This document shows, piece after piece, positions 1-11,737 of a stretch of DNA of 64,000 bases. Position 1 is the first letter of the stretch; each line of letters opens with the position of its first letter. Source of the stretch: Favolaschia claudopus (lineage: Eukaryota; Basidiomycota; Agaricomycetes; Agaricales; Mycenaceae); assembly GCA_037176885.1 (NCBI GenBank), contig JAWWNJ010000106.1:496001-560000 (forward strand), in the 5' to 3' direction. Below the pieces are notes generated by a model. It saw only the letters and a list, made by a program, of their open reading frames with translations. It made no database searches and was not told the DNA's origin. The translations under genes were made by a program, and so were the position numbers.

Positions 1-1630
1 GAAGAAAACAAGGAAACAGAAACGCATGCGCCTCCTCAACACCGTGCTTCCCACACCCTTCCGCGTCAAATATTCAAAGCGTATCGAACCCGCCAACTCG
101 AGCTTGACCCAAGGCGCCAGCGCCAGGACTACTTCAGAAGCATATTGGATAAAAATCACTAGACCGAGCCCGAGAGAAACCTACACAATATTTTTTTCTT
201 CCTCTTTCATACAAGACAAGTCTTTGCGCCGACGAGGGGTAGGATGTTGCAAGGGATGTTCAGGAATCATCGACAGCATACGCCGGCAAGCTGGTCGCGC
301 AGGTGGTTTCTGAGCGCATGGACCGCTAGGGTGGGAAGGTGATGCGGCGGATGCGTCTGGGCCAGCCAGATAAGAAGTAGTATTGGGGAGACGCTGGTGC
401 TGAAGACGTGGTAGAGTGAAAGGTGCAGCGCCGCCCATGGTGTTCTGCACAGACGAAGGAAGCAGTGAGAAAAGGAGATGATGAAAGACACTGGGGACTT
501 ACCAGCGTCGAGCTGAACAAATCACTATTGGGGAGAGATGGCGTCCAGGACGTCGGAGTGGAATTCTAAGGCACATCTTGAGTGAAGCTGAAGAGACTAA
601 GAAGTCAGGGGGGACTTACAGAAGAGGTAAAATCGCCCATCGGCGTGCTCGAGCCCGAATTGACGATAATATGCGACATGTGCATGAGGAACAAGGAAAC
701 AGATAAAGCAAATAAGGTAGGGGAGTAAAAGCAGATATAGCAAGGCAGAAGTATTTCCGGCTCCAGGCAGGAAGATGATGGTAAGGGTGAGAGAAGTGGT
801 AGGATTCCGCTTAGACAGAGTACGCGTAGCTGAAGATGCAGTATCTAGACAGGGGAGTCTGACTCTGAGACGAATCGATCAAGCGGCGACCAGAATTGTC
901 TGAGGCGGAGGAAAATTTTCACCATGCGTCCAGTAGCGTAAGCCGGAGGTATTTGTGGCCCAAAGATCGAGTGGTAGCAACAGAAAGATTCAAATCGGCC
1001 GTAGACTGTCTGAAGTTGCCAGTGCAGAACGGGAAAGAAACGAAGCCTTGGGGAATTTGTTTCGCAAAGCTTGCAAATAGTGCACTGGCAAAACGGCAGC
1101 GGTTTATGGAGTTGTGGTCAAACTTGAAGGAAACAGCGCAGAGCACAGTGGTAACCTCGCCGCAGAGAAGTTGACTGGAAGGTTTGTGGAAGGTGACGGT
1201 CTTGAAAAAGGTTTGTGTTGGGATGTTTACTGCGCCATCACTTTCTCTTGACTCTCAACCAACTAAGAACTTGGTATTTTCATCTTCTTGCTCGAAGAAA
1301 TATTGAAACAAGACGCGCATTCCGTCCTATACACCAGTTGTTCTCGATTAGTATCGATATCGATTAGTTCCGATGTTCCACTGCGCACTGGCGAGTACCG
1401 CTCAAAGTCGAAAGAAATGCAACGAAACCTTGAGGTGCCGAGTTACAACCGTTACAAAGAAGAAATGGAGGGCCATGGCAGTCATACCTGCTGTAGCTGG
1501 CTAGCATACGGTCTCGACAGCCAAAACGCACGAAAGCCGAGTATGTGGGGCTTGATTAGGGCCAGGGCCGAGCAACATTCGTGACCACCCTCTCTCTCTC
1601 TCTCCCTACTTCCACCACCTCACAAATCAA
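1..1630. other. no supported gene; weak spliced-transcript signals
   Basis: I see no recognisable protein here. On the minus strand there are consensus donors near 505 and 620 (GTAAGT on the complement) with matching pyrimidine-rich acceptors, so a spliced transcript reading leftwards is possible, but the joined frames give no family I recognise. A CT-rich tract (about 1591-1612) directly before the next gene is typical of fungal core promoters. Confidence 0.4.
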
Positions 1631-2691
1631 ATGGCCTACTCCCTCAAACGCTCCAACTCCATCGCTCTTCCAGCCTTCCCCGAGGAACTCCTCCTCGAAG
1701 TGACCAACCAGCTAGAACTTGTGGACCTGCTATCCATCTGCGAAACGGATCGCCACATCCGTAAAATACATCTAAAAACGCTTCGGTCGATAACATTCGA
1801 TGATCTCGAGCAGCTTGTCGACTGCTGCAAAATGTTCCTTCTATGTCCCGAGGTTGTTAAATCCGTCAAGGAACTACACATGTATGTCCCCTCTACCCAT
1901 GGCACAATTTTCCTCATCTGAGCGCACCGAGCAGCGTCGGCGGCCCATATACCAGGCTCAAGCAATGGCAACAACTTCTCGCAGACGGAATCCGTAAACT
2001 AACGAATCTCCAATCGCTCAACATCGTCGACTCACAAGAACTCTTCTCCTTCATATCCTACTCCGACGCATACTTCCCCCATCTCACCACCTGCGCCCTT
2101 CCCTGCGGCCCCGGCGTCGACTCCTTCCTAAAACGCCACTCCACCACAATCTCCCACCTCCGCGTGCTCCCCGCCCTAGACGGCCCCGGCTGGCAATGCT
2201 GCGAAGACTACGACGTCGACTGGCACATGCCCGAAGGCTGCCATGCCCAACACCTACACATGCCCAACCTCAAAACCTTCACGGGCCCACTGGTCGTCGC
2301 ATCCTCCGTCATACCATTCTCGAAAGTGCACACCGCGACCATCTACTGGGGAGAATCCCGAACAATGTCCTTCTCAGACGCCTTGGCGGCTTTCGCCCGC
2401 TCGACCGTTCCAATCGTCGAGCTCCGCAACATCATGTGGAGTATGAAAACCGACGTTTTAGTCGCTGTCGCAGAGGAAATCCCGCACCTGAAGCGCCTGC
2501 TATTCCGCAAGCTCTCATCTACCGCGAATGACGAGGTGAGTTGCTGATCGATGCATTCAATGTCCATGTCCTCCCCGCTCATTTTAAATGCGCAGGATTT
2601 TCTCGAGAACATGTACCGAGTCCGAGAACTACCTTCTCTCGAATTCGTCGGGTTCGACACCAAACGGCTCGCGACGTGGTCCGAGCTTTGA
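1631..2691 (+). CDS. F-box protein
   Basis: Predicted substrate-recognition subunit of an SCF ubiquitin ligase. Residues about 15-50 carry the F-box pattern (LPAFPEELLLEVTNQLELVD, then LLSICETDRHIRKI), followed by a leucine-rich, LRR-like body. Three exons: 1631-1881, 1935-2535, 2596-2691; introns of 53 and 60 nt join in frame to 315 residues. The last intron lies directly before a D-F-L motif, the same place as in the F-box gene at 14165-15540, so the two are distant paralogues. Target unknown. The F-box call is firm for the fold; the exact splice acceptor of intron 1 is inferred. Confidence 0.8.
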
Positions 2692-3676
2692 CTTTGACTT
2701 TGACCTTCACCTCGCCGCAAATACAAATCCGAGTAATACAACAACAAAAAAACCCAATAGATATAATAATACAAACTACAATTTCAGTGTGTGATGTGAT
2801 GTGCTGGTGCGTTGGCCTTGCGCGGTACATACATACAATTCTTCTTCTCTTCTCTTCTTCATCGTCAATCGTGGTGATTTCGTATCGTTTCGTTTCGTTA
2901 TGCCGCCGTCCGTCCGTCTATACCTCCATCCTCCATCCTACACCTCCCCTCTCGCAACCCGCCCCAACGAGAGTCCAAAGAAACAAGTAACGCAGAAAAA
3001 ACAGATAACAAAGTAACCCAAACGGTAAACCCAAAGCCAGTCCGTCCGTGAGTCAAGTGCATATGTACATATGTATAGAGACGGCGGCGAAGCGAAAAAA
3101 GGAGGGTGGTGTGTATGGCGTGGCGTGGTGTGGTGTATGTCCATGAAGTGACCAAGAAAAATATGAAAGCATGTATAGTGAAGGAAGGGAAAGAGGGGAG
3201 CGCAAAGACGCGGATGCTGGTGATATACATACAAACAACATGTTGGGGGCGGGCAAATATGTTGGGGGCAGGCAGATATACAGCGTGGGTGGATGGGTGC
3301 CAAGGCGAGTAGGCGGGTGAAGGCGGGGGTTCATAACCGCGAGCCACGGTGCGGCGGCGTGAGGAGTGACGACGAAGAGGCAGCCGGAAGGAAGGGGAGA
3401 ATATGATCGTACAACAACAGAGCTGGAGGTGGAGATGGATGGTGGTGGAATTGATATTGAGATTGAATACGGGAGATCTGAGGTTCGAAAGCGAGAGCGA
3501 GGAGCAGGAGTCGAGATTGAATTGGATTGGAATGGATTGGAGACCGAGGAAAGGATGCATGAGGCGGGTTGGGTGAAATGAGATGGAGATGGAGCGGAAT
3601 GTTGGGGTGCTGGTCGTATGAATGAGAGGACGATGAGGATGGACGGTTGGTCACGATCGGCAAGGGCAGCCAACGC
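2692..3676. other. intergenic, convergent 3' ends
   Basis: Lies between the 3' end of the F-box gene and the 3' end of the minus-strand zinc-finger gene. It holds simple GT/GA-rich and pyrimidine-rich low-complexity sequence. The long open frames on the minus strand are composition artefacts; no gene seen. Confidence 0.5.
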
Positions 3677-5866
3677 TCAATCCATATCCATATCGATATC
3701 ATCCATCTCCTCCATCCCGCCCCACCTCTCACTGCTCCCATACCCACCCCTCCCCTTCTCCTTATTGCCCTGCTGCTTGCTCTTGACCTTACTCGCCCTT
3801 CCACCCACCTCCTCCTCATGATCATCCTCTCCCTCCTCCCGTACCCCATCCAACCCAAAATCAAAATCAAACCCAAACTCCTCCCCAACATCATACACCC
3901 TTGCGCTGGCCCGTCCCCTCCCCCTCCCCCGCGTCCGCATCCCCATATCCTCCTCGTCCTGGTCTTCGTCGTCATCCTCATCATCCTCCTCCTCCTCATC
4001 GTCGCTCGGTGTCGAGCGACTCTGACTCCGACTCTGCTCGCTGCTCGCACTGACACTGACACTCCTCGGCACGCTCCACCCGCCCGCATTCGCATGGCCG
4101 CCCGACGCATGCGAGTACGAATACGACGAAAGCGAATGCGAGTGCGAGTGCGAGTACGAATGCGCATGCGCGTGCCCCCGACCCAAATGCGGCACCTCCA
4201 CGACCCCCTTGCGCTGCTCCCCCGCCCCAACCCCACGCGGAACCTCGTAATCATGCAACCTCGGCCCGTGCCCATGTCCCCTCGCACCAACGCTGGCACT
4301 AGTCCCATGCACAGAAACCGACCCAGACCCAACACTCGAAGGCGGGTACTCCCCCACAGACCCGAACGAGCCGGGCACGACAGCGACCGCGTACGATGAA
4401 CCCTCCTCGCCTTCCAACGCGCCCCCGCTGACCCAGCGCGGCCACATCCCGCGGTCCTCCGGCAGACTCGTCCCCGTCTCGCTGTCCGGCGAGAGGTGCG
4501 AGAGGATCGCGGCGGCTTCGAGGAGTTGTACCTGCGCGTGCTTGCTCAATACGGCGCCCCCGCCAGTGCCGTTTGGGCCCGGGTGTGGGAGCGAGGCGAG
4601 GGTGCGCCAGTGCGGAGTGTGTTCCCAGCGGTGTTTGATGAGGCAGGAGGGGTGGCGGTAGATCTGCGGGGATGGAGTATTAGAGTGAGGAAACGAGGGC
4701 AGGAAAAAAAAGTAGAGTAGAATTTAGAAAAAGGAAGGAAGAATGAATGAACGGAGGAAAGGGAAGATGGGCCGCGCAAACAAAGAACCGAGAAGGCACG
4801 AAGCCAGGCTCCAGGATAGCACAAGCAGTATTGCCCCGAGGACACGCCGCCGAGCGCGAGCCAGCGGGTCCGGGTCAGAAGAGAGAAAGAAAAGTGAAGG
4901 TAAAAATAAAAAGATCCGAGACAGCGCCAGAACAAAAAAAAAATCCGAAGACGCCCGTCTCCACTCCACAACTGCATAGCGCCAACGGACACGGAGCCCG
5001 ACGGGATTACAGGATCGCATCCGCACTCCGCAGCACTTCGTTCGATGGACGCGACGAAATGAGATGAGATAAATGCTGAGACATGCACGATGACGTGGAT
5101 CGGCTGACAAACACTGCGCTCGGTAAATTGTGGGCAGTGGAGTGGCGGAGAAAAAGTGCGAGACAGGGGTTGGTAGGCGCTGGGTGCAGTGCGAAGGCAG
5201 GAGAAGGGGGAAGCAAGGAGGAATGAGACGGGGAAGAGGTCAAAAGGTAAGGGAGGGAGAACAAGGGAGAATGATGGATGTCGAAAGTTATTTTGATCAT
5301 GAAAGTGACGGGTGGGGATGGCTGACTCGACTGGCGACAAGAAGTGCAGAGATGGAAGAGCGAGAGAGGAAAACAAGACAAAGACAGACCTTAGAGCACG
5401 TCTCGCACTTGTGATCCACACCGCGCTTCTTGCCGCTGCGCCCGTTGCCATTCGCTGCCTGAGCGCCTATAGGAATCGGGGTCGTGGTCGTCGGCGGGGG
5501 TGCACTCGCAGGCAGCGCCTTAGTCGCCTCAGGCGGGGTGTTGTCCTGCGGTGGGGGCGAGGCGAGGGAGAGTGCGGCGATGGAGAGGCCTGCTGGGGAG
5601 CCGACTGAGAGGGGGCGTGAGGCCGCATCGCGAGCGTCGCTGAGGCGCCTGCGACGGCCGGTGGAGGAGAGACGACGGTGGTTGAGGGCTGCGGGGTGTT
5701 TCGGGTTGCTGGTGGTGGTGCTGTTGGCGGAGAGGGCGATGGGGATGGGCTGGGCGCTGGACGCCGCGATGGAGAGCGACAGCAGACTCTGCATGGGGGA
5801 TTCCTGGGTCAGGAGGTGAGTAGAGTAGGAGGAGGAGGAGGAGAAGAGTTGGACTACTTGTTGCAT
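3677..5866 (-). CDS. C2H2 zinc-finger protein, His-rich with acidic tail
   Basis: Probable DNA-binding transcription factor. Two exons: 5866-5390 and 4663-3677, joined across a 726-nt intron into about 487 residues. The finger is split by the intron: KCETCSK on exon 1 and IYRHPSCLIKHRWEH on exon 2, giving Cys-x2-Cys-x12-His-x3-His. Exon 1 is otherwise Ser/Pro/Ala-rich. Exon 2 has a conserved KHAQVQLLEAAAILSHLS block after the finger, then a His/Ser run (HAHAHSYSHSHSHS), an acidic stretch of about 25 D/E residues, an RGRGRGR run and a C-terminal DDIDMDMD. A start at 5794 is equally possible. The intron is much longer than the 45-70 nt usual in this window. A single-finger factor of this type is common in Agaricomycetes; its targets are unknown. 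Confidence 0.8.
4664..5389 (-). other. 726-nt intron inside the zinc finger
   Basis: Donor GTCTGT after the SK codons and acceptor CCGCAG before IYRHPS. It holds long pyrimidine tracts on the coding strand and no open frame that continues the protein. About twelve times the typical intron length here, so it may hold a regulatory element or an alternative exon. Confidence 0.7.
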
Positions 5867-8800
5867 GGGAGGAGGGCCTTGAATGGATTAGAGACACATT
5901 GGGTGGACAGAAATTTTGGGCTGTCCAGATCATTCTCACGTGTCATTTCACACCAATCAACCCAAATTAGGCATCTCCGTATCTCAACCTGAACTCCACC
6001 GTCGTGCAAAGATACACGGCGCTCCTCCATGAAGATGGGCCATAGCTTATTCGAAATGCGTAACGGAGCTTGACTCCCGCGCGGTAGATCATTCCGGAGC
6101 TCCACGTAATTTTTGTTTCTTTTTTCTTCTTTTTTTAATTCGAATCTTGCTTTCAACTTCAAGGTCTGACGCCCGACCGCTCAACTCTGCCTTCACGCAC
6201 TTCCAGTTCTGGTGACCCACTTTGGTCTTCCCTTCTCTCCACATGTCTTGTGTCGGATTCCTTGATTGCATCTGCTTCCGACCTCTCGTCTCCAGAAGAT
6301 TCTCCGTTAACCACTGACACGTACTGACAGCCACAGAAGTATACGAAGTCTCAATCAATTCCAACCACACATCCCTCGAGCATCTCGTTCGTTCATATGA
6401 AGAAAGTTCTCTGAAGCAGAAATTTCCAACGAGCGTTGGGGTTCGACCCCCATCGGTGAATTGGCGTCGACTCTGTTCTCTTTTGTTTCTATTCTCCAGC
6501 TTTCTCTTTTCTAATTGAAATTTTAGCAGCATTGCATGCCCCTCCCTCATTATTGGCGACTTGGTGGTGGTGGGACCATCCCGCAACATATTCGACATAT
6601 TGCCCGCTCTCGTTCGAGCAGACTCGGGCTGGCTTTATACTCTAAAATCCTTTCACTCCTTCTGCTGATATCTCGAATCTCAGGCTGTTACAGTTCTACA
6701 ACCTTCTCGCCTGCGACGTCTTGGCAGACACGAGCTTCCCATAATTAGTCTCCGTTCTATCGTTGCCTCTCAACACTTTCCACATTTGCATGAGAAACTT
6801 GCTTGACCCGCCGATCGTGCACAGCTGCACCACGTCTCGTCATTTGCCAGATGTCTTCTGTTCAGTGCGGGGTTCGACTCCCCATCGGTGCGTGCGCTCG
6901 GAAATGCTTTTTCTTCGCAAGTCGTTCTCCCGGTTTTTTATCAACTTCCTACGAGTATAGGAAAACTACCAATGCGCTTGGAATCCCGTCGGTGAAATTT
7001 TCAATGAGATGGCAGGTTCGTCGTGTCGTCCTCGAATCTTCCTTTCTTAGCGATGATGACACTGTGCAGCACTCAAGGTACATCCATCAACCCGGGATGT
7101 ATGCTTACACCCCGCCTTCATATGGCAGTAATGCTCTGGGTACCCATTCGTGAAAACGTGTGGGGGTTCGACTCCCTCCAGCAAATCATTGATCTCAAAT
7201 ACGAGCTGTATTTTTCTTGCCCTCTTCACCACGTCACCGATGCAGGCATCCTTGCCCTCTAGCAGCTATCGACGGTAGTCAAGATGAGTTCCGTATACTT
7301 ACCCAGTCTAGGCCGCTGTCCACTCAACTCAAGAATCTCCGACCCTCGAACTGAGGATTCATACTACTTGGTTTCAAGCCGCCGAATCGTGCGCGGTTGG
7401 ATCCACCTAATCCAAGCCAAATCGAAACTGATGGTACGAAGCGTTCCGGGGTTCGACTCCCTTTCGGTGGATGATAACGGAACGACAGTATTCTCATCTT
7501 TTTTGGTTTGAGAGGTCTTTCGTTCTTCTGCCACTGGTTGTACTTATTACTTGATTATACTGATTCGACTTTTCCAGTGTTATTACAACTCCTAATTTGG
7601 TCGCAAGGGCATTCTATCCGAATTCAAGACAGGTTCCCAGTCATCTCAGACTTAGACGACTAGAAACAGCTCCCTTTCCTCGCGAAAAACAAGCAATCAT
7701 ACGCCCACCGACCGTGCACGGATGCACCTCGCTCCCACATAAAACTGACAATTGTTAATGGGCAAATTCCAGGCGTGTCAGGGTTCAACTCCCTGTCGGT
7801 AAATTTCAAACCTGCGCTTTTGATTTCGCTCTTTTTTGCTCCCTAAGTATTCCCTGTTCGATGGCGCTAGTCTCTATATATCGATATGTTACACTTACAG
7901 TGATCTTCTTATTTTCAGCTCAGACAATCACCGGCACCCGCCATTTCGCGTCATCGCCTTCGACGTCCTCCGGTTTATATCTTCCTTCCTTCCGTCTCGG
8001 ATTAATAAGTATTGCAACACGAAAAGCCACAGGCTGTCCTCGGTGAAATCTGAGTAAATCTTCATTTCGCATCACTCACCAGTCTCTCGAGTTCATAGCG
8101 CTCGTGGTAAGTTGGACTGTGTTCGGTGGGTCATTGCGAGCGAAGCGAGCAATTCTACCCTTCACGTGACTGGCTGGGGGCTAAGCAGAGCATGCAAACA
8201 CGAACAAATGTTTCCGCAGTGGCTGACATTGGTCTCAGCACAGAATGCCCTCAAACTCATTCAGTTTTCTCAATCTCGCGGTAAAAACAGTACCAGAAGA
8301 TGCGCATTGACAAGGCCGTTCGAATGGTGCCAGTTTGAGGATATGCAGAGGAAAAACAACGACCGATGTCCGAGAAAAAGGAGAGAAAATTCTGTCATTG
8401 GGATTACGCTTCGCGAGCACACCGCGCCTGAGCGGATCACTAGTGTTTTTTTCCACAGTGTCAACACTTTCCCGGCCACATAACCCATTCATTTTTTTGT
8501 ATGCACAAGATGGACCCTCTTATCAATCTCACAGGACTCGGGTCGCAATCGCTATTGTGTCCCTGGACCCGAAATATACACCAAAACACTCAGTGGCCGT
8601 CACAAAACACAAATGGCCGACTAAGGGGGGGTGGCCGACTAACCCCTCACTGATAGTAAGTTCAGTGTATGTACAGTTGTTGCGAAAGAGAAAAAAAATG
8701 ACGCAGACACGATTAATTTCCTGCGCGGTGAAGATGAAAATTCGCGACCAAAAAAATAATTGCACAGTTTCTGCGATGTACGCTCGATATTAGACATCGT

Positions 8801-8895
8801 ACAGTGAAGTTGCATCTGGAGTGATTGAGAATGAGATACAATTAGAAAAAAAAGGTTTCACAGACCTGAAAGGAATTTTCGGAACGAGTCCCATG
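5867..8895. other. 3-kb gene-free stretch
   Basis: Upstream of the zinc-finger gene and downstream of the BTB gene. Several open frames exist (for example 6089-6598 on the minus strand) but none shows a domain or believable codon pattern. The one structured signal is the set of tRNA-like repeats listed separately. Confidence 0.5.
6312..7800 (+). repeat. array of tRNA-like (pol III B-box) repeats
   Basis: Five copies of a T-arm/B-box sequence GGTTCRACYCC are found at about 6441, 6871, 7165, 7451 and 7781, spaced 285-430 bp. Four are followed by TCGGT(G), and in those a complementary CACCGA-like 5' arm lies upstream: 6809-6815 pairs with 6884-6890 (7 bp), 7379-7386 with 7463-7470 (8 bp), 7707-7712 with 7795-7800; the pairing in copy 1 (6312-6317 with 6453-6459) is at a longer distance. 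Copies 2 and 5 also have a 4-bp GTGC/GCAC arm where a D-arm would sit. Anticodon arms are not convincing. These look like decayed tRNA genes or tRNA-derived short elements, not functional tRNAs. Confidence 0.45.
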
Positions 8896-10003
8896 TTACT
8901 TCAGTGCGTCAGCCTTCATTTTTCTCAACTCCTTCCAATCGGGGAGCCCGAAAATAGTGGGAAGCTCATTCCACAATTTTTGGCGAGCTTCTTGCAAAGC
9001 GCTTTGAATCTCTTCCGTGCAGTCGTCGCATGCAGGGAGGTCGCTCCAGTGCTCGTCCTGCCATAGCTCCAGGGGCATCACCGCGCCAACATGCGCGTCG
9101 AATCCCTTTCGTTCTTCCAAGTCGGAGTGAATTTGATGTCGCCATTCATCATCCTCTCGACTCCCAATACAGACACGTTGCCCGGCTTCAAGAGCCTCGT
9201 GACAATTCAAGTTGCTCCAAAGCGATTCGTCGAGGAGGAAATTCAGCATTTGCGATGCTCCGGTGGTCTCTAAATAGCGGACACCTTGCAGAAATCTGAC
9301 CTTGTCGGAGGTATCAAGGTGCTTCGTGTTAATGAAACGATCCTCTCGAGTTATTTCGCACGTCCGGTAGAAGGCAGTCGGTAGGATCCAACTTGCACCG
9401 AACTGACGAGCGATAGAGATACTGAGTAGGTTCTGATCGTCGTTTGACTTCGTCCAGGAGGGAGGAGTACTGACAACAGCGTCCCATTCGGATAACGTAG
9501 TTGGATGCGCTTGAGAGAAATGTACCAAAGCCCTCTTACGCAGCTCGTCGACATCGTATTTGTGGCTCATTCGCAGCACACTGCAGATAATGGGGAAAGT
9601 CGTCGGCGCCGGAGGAGGATTGAAGAAACTGCACCATTGATTGATCAATTACCCAAGACATCGAATGAGCCGCAATACAGACTCACCTATAGTGAAAGAC
9701 TGCTTTGAGAAAATTGGTGACGTCTTCCGCACTGTCAGCAAGCAGCACAAAAGGGCATCCATCCATCATGTCCGGTTCGTCGGGTGGAGGCAAGGAAAGC
9801 ATGTCACGGAAAACGACGGAATGCATAGCAAGAATCGCGCTGGAGACCCGGTAGATGGTGTTTTCGGCGCGAATGATCAAGCCGCAGTCTTCAAACCAGA
9901 GGCCTTCTGCCTGCGTCAGTTCGGGCTGGTCGAGGTCTGCAGCTTCAGGCTCGAGAGTTTCGGCAGCAGTGTATGTAGTATCTGAGTCTGAGTTGGCATC
10001 CAT
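8896..10003 (-). CDS. BTB/POZ domain protein
   Basis: Two exons, 10003-9687 and 9628-8896 (58-nt intron), give 349 residues. After a short acidic N-terminus comes the BTB fold: LWFEDCGLIIRAENTIYRV, then SSAILAMHSVVFRDML, and DGCPFVLLADSAEDVTNFL. The second exon continues with MSHKYDVDELRKRALVHFS, a BACK-like helical part, and ends in LPDWKELRKMKADALK. Such Agaricomycete BTB proteins form large families and are presumed protein-interaction adaptors; no catalytic domain is seen. It is the divergent partner and close paralogue of the gene at 10546-11737, but lacks that gene's second intron. Confidence 0.85.
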
Positions 10004-10105
10004 TGTTCTAGCAGGGTGGTCCGTGGGGAGCGACCGTCAGCAAACCGTCAGGGAAGTACGGAAGAGCCAGGGAGCCTTTGCATCTGTATCGACCGAAGGA
10101 AACCG

Positions 10106-10449
10106 CCAAACATCAATTTCTCACGGTTGAATTCGGCATCATGTGGAGAAAATTTTTGGAGAAATTGTTTCAAATTGAGGCACCGCGAGCTCTCCGTGGC
10201 CAAACGTCAACATTGTGCAAAGCAGATGTATAGAAATTTTATGAAAAACACAGATTAGGATGGACGACCGTTCTGGAAAGATTCAGACGGAGCCCAGCTC
10301 AGCGCTGAACGTACGCTGAACTTTGAATGATATTGTGTACCTTTGTGCGCCTGACTCAGTATTTTCACCAGAAAGATTCTAGTGTCTCAAATTTCTCCAA
10401 GTGTTTGCGGCCGTCATGCCGAATTCAACCGTGAGAAACTGGTGTTTGG
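10106..10449. repeat. 344-bp inverted-repeat element between BTB genes
   Basis: Near-perfect 34-bp inverted repeats at 10106-10139 and 10416-10449 share the core TTCTCACGGTTGAATTCGG and its complement. Similarity continues inward in a weaker form (TTGGAGAAATT on both sides). The arms stand 97-103 bp from the two BTB start codons. Either this is a small MITE-like element or, more likely, the mirrored promoter of an inverted gene duplication. No clear target-site duplication. Confidence 0.6.
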
Positions 10450-10545
10450 TATGTTCTACCTATTTCCCACCTTCAAAACAAACACAACGCTCGTCTCTCA
10501 TATAGATCTCATACTGTGGTACTGTACTTTGACTAGTGAGACGCC

Positions 10546-11737
10546 ATGAGACGCAGGAAAACATCACTGTACTCGGAATCGGATCGCTCGTCCACTGACA
10601 GTCCTCTGAGCCTCAGGCTGAGGCGGCGGTCACCGGTCACTGCTGAGCCGAAGCTGACAAGGGCAGAAGGTCTCTGGTTTGAAGACTGCGGGCTCATCAT
10701 ACGCGCCGAAAGCACTATCTACCGGGTCTCTAGCGCAGTTCTTGCCATGCAATCCGTGGTATTCCGGGACATGCTCTCCATGCCTACCCCCATGGATGCG
10801 GAAATGATGGATGGATGTCCCTTCGTGTCCCTGCCTGATAGCGCTGAAGATATCACCAATTTTCTCAAAACCATCTTCTGTTACGGGTAGGCTCAATCTG
10901 CTCACTTTCAACTGCGTGTTCCTGATTCACGTTGAAGTTTTTTTGATCCTGCTCCGGCGCCGACGACGTTTGACATTCTTTGCAGCGTCCTTCGTATGAG
11001 TCACAAATACGAGGTCGACGAACTCAGAAAACGCGCATTAGCTCATCTCTCGCAAGCGCACCCTACCACGCTGGAAGATTGGGATAACTTGGAGGAGCTC
11101 CCCTCCTGGAAAACCGACTCCTCTGAGCCGATGAACTCGGATAGAAATATTGATCAAAACGTGATGACCGTTATAGTCGCCCGTCAGGTTGGGGCAACCT
11201 GGATTCTACCCACTGCGTTTTACAGGATGTGCCAGGTAATTTCTTCGAATAAACAGTTATCACAGTAGTGCCCTTACTAACTCATAGGCCATGTATTAGG
11301 ATAGTCTCGAAGAAAGTGTTGTCATGAATGACGCACTCGACAACTCCGACACGGTTAACTTTATTAAGGGTCTCCGCTATCTGGAAACGACGGGGGTTTC
11401 GGATGTGCTTCAATTTCTCACCAATAAAATCGGGAGAGGTTGCTTCAACATCTGTGGGTTTCAGCAGCATTATGATAAGCGGGATGAAATTCGCCTTGGT
11501 TTGGAAAAGAGAAAGGGTTACAGCGCCGAAAACACACAAGTGATGGCACTCGAGCTGTGGTCTGCAGATGATTGGAACAAATTAGACCCGCATGCCTGCC
11601 AGCTCTGCATTTATGCCATGAAGAAAAACCATAACAGAATGTGCCAGAAGTTGTGGGACAAGCTTCCGGAGACTTTTGGTCTGCCTTCGTGGGAAGAGTT
11701 GAGAAAAATGAAGGCAGATGCACTCGAACTCGAGTAG
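10546..11737 (+). CDS. BTB/POZ domain protein (paralogue)
   Basis: Three exons: 10546-10886, 10938-11235, 11300-11737, giving 358 residues. Residues from about 40 repeat the neighbour's BTB domain almost word for word (LWFEDCGLIIRAESTIYRVS, SVVFRDML, DGCPFVSLPDSAEDITNFL), then MSHKYEVDELRKRALAHLSQ and a C-terminal LPSWEELRKMKADALELE. Intron 1 matches the neighbour's intron in position and phase; intron 2, after the YRMCQ motif, is absent there, so it was gained here or lost there. Function as a BTB adaptor is inferred from the family only. Confidence 0.85.

Noticed and set aside
896..1174. 92-codon plus-strand frame
   Set aside because: No recognisable motif, no splice context, and an equally long antisense frame.
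3331..4335. 334-codon Arg-rich open frame on the minus strand
   Set aside because: It is a shadow of the C2H2 gene's GC-biased exon; only the frame with KHAQVQLLEAAAILSHLS and the acidic tail continues the zinc finger across the intron.
3647..4399. 250-codon frame on the plus strand
   Set aside because: Antisense of the same exon; Pro/Leu/Arg composition only, no domain.
6089..6598. 169-codon minus-strand frame
   Set aside because: No domain; it overlaps a tRNA-like repeat, and its Lys/Arg-rich start comes from a poly-T/A tract.
6809..6890. Functional tRNA gene
   Set aside because: Acceptor and T arms pair, but no proper 7-base anticodon loop is found and the D-loop lacks the GG pair.
10106..10449. 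A plain MITE
   Set aside because: Possible, but the arms lie at equal distances from two mirrored paralogues and no target-site duplication is seen, so an inverted duplication explains it better.
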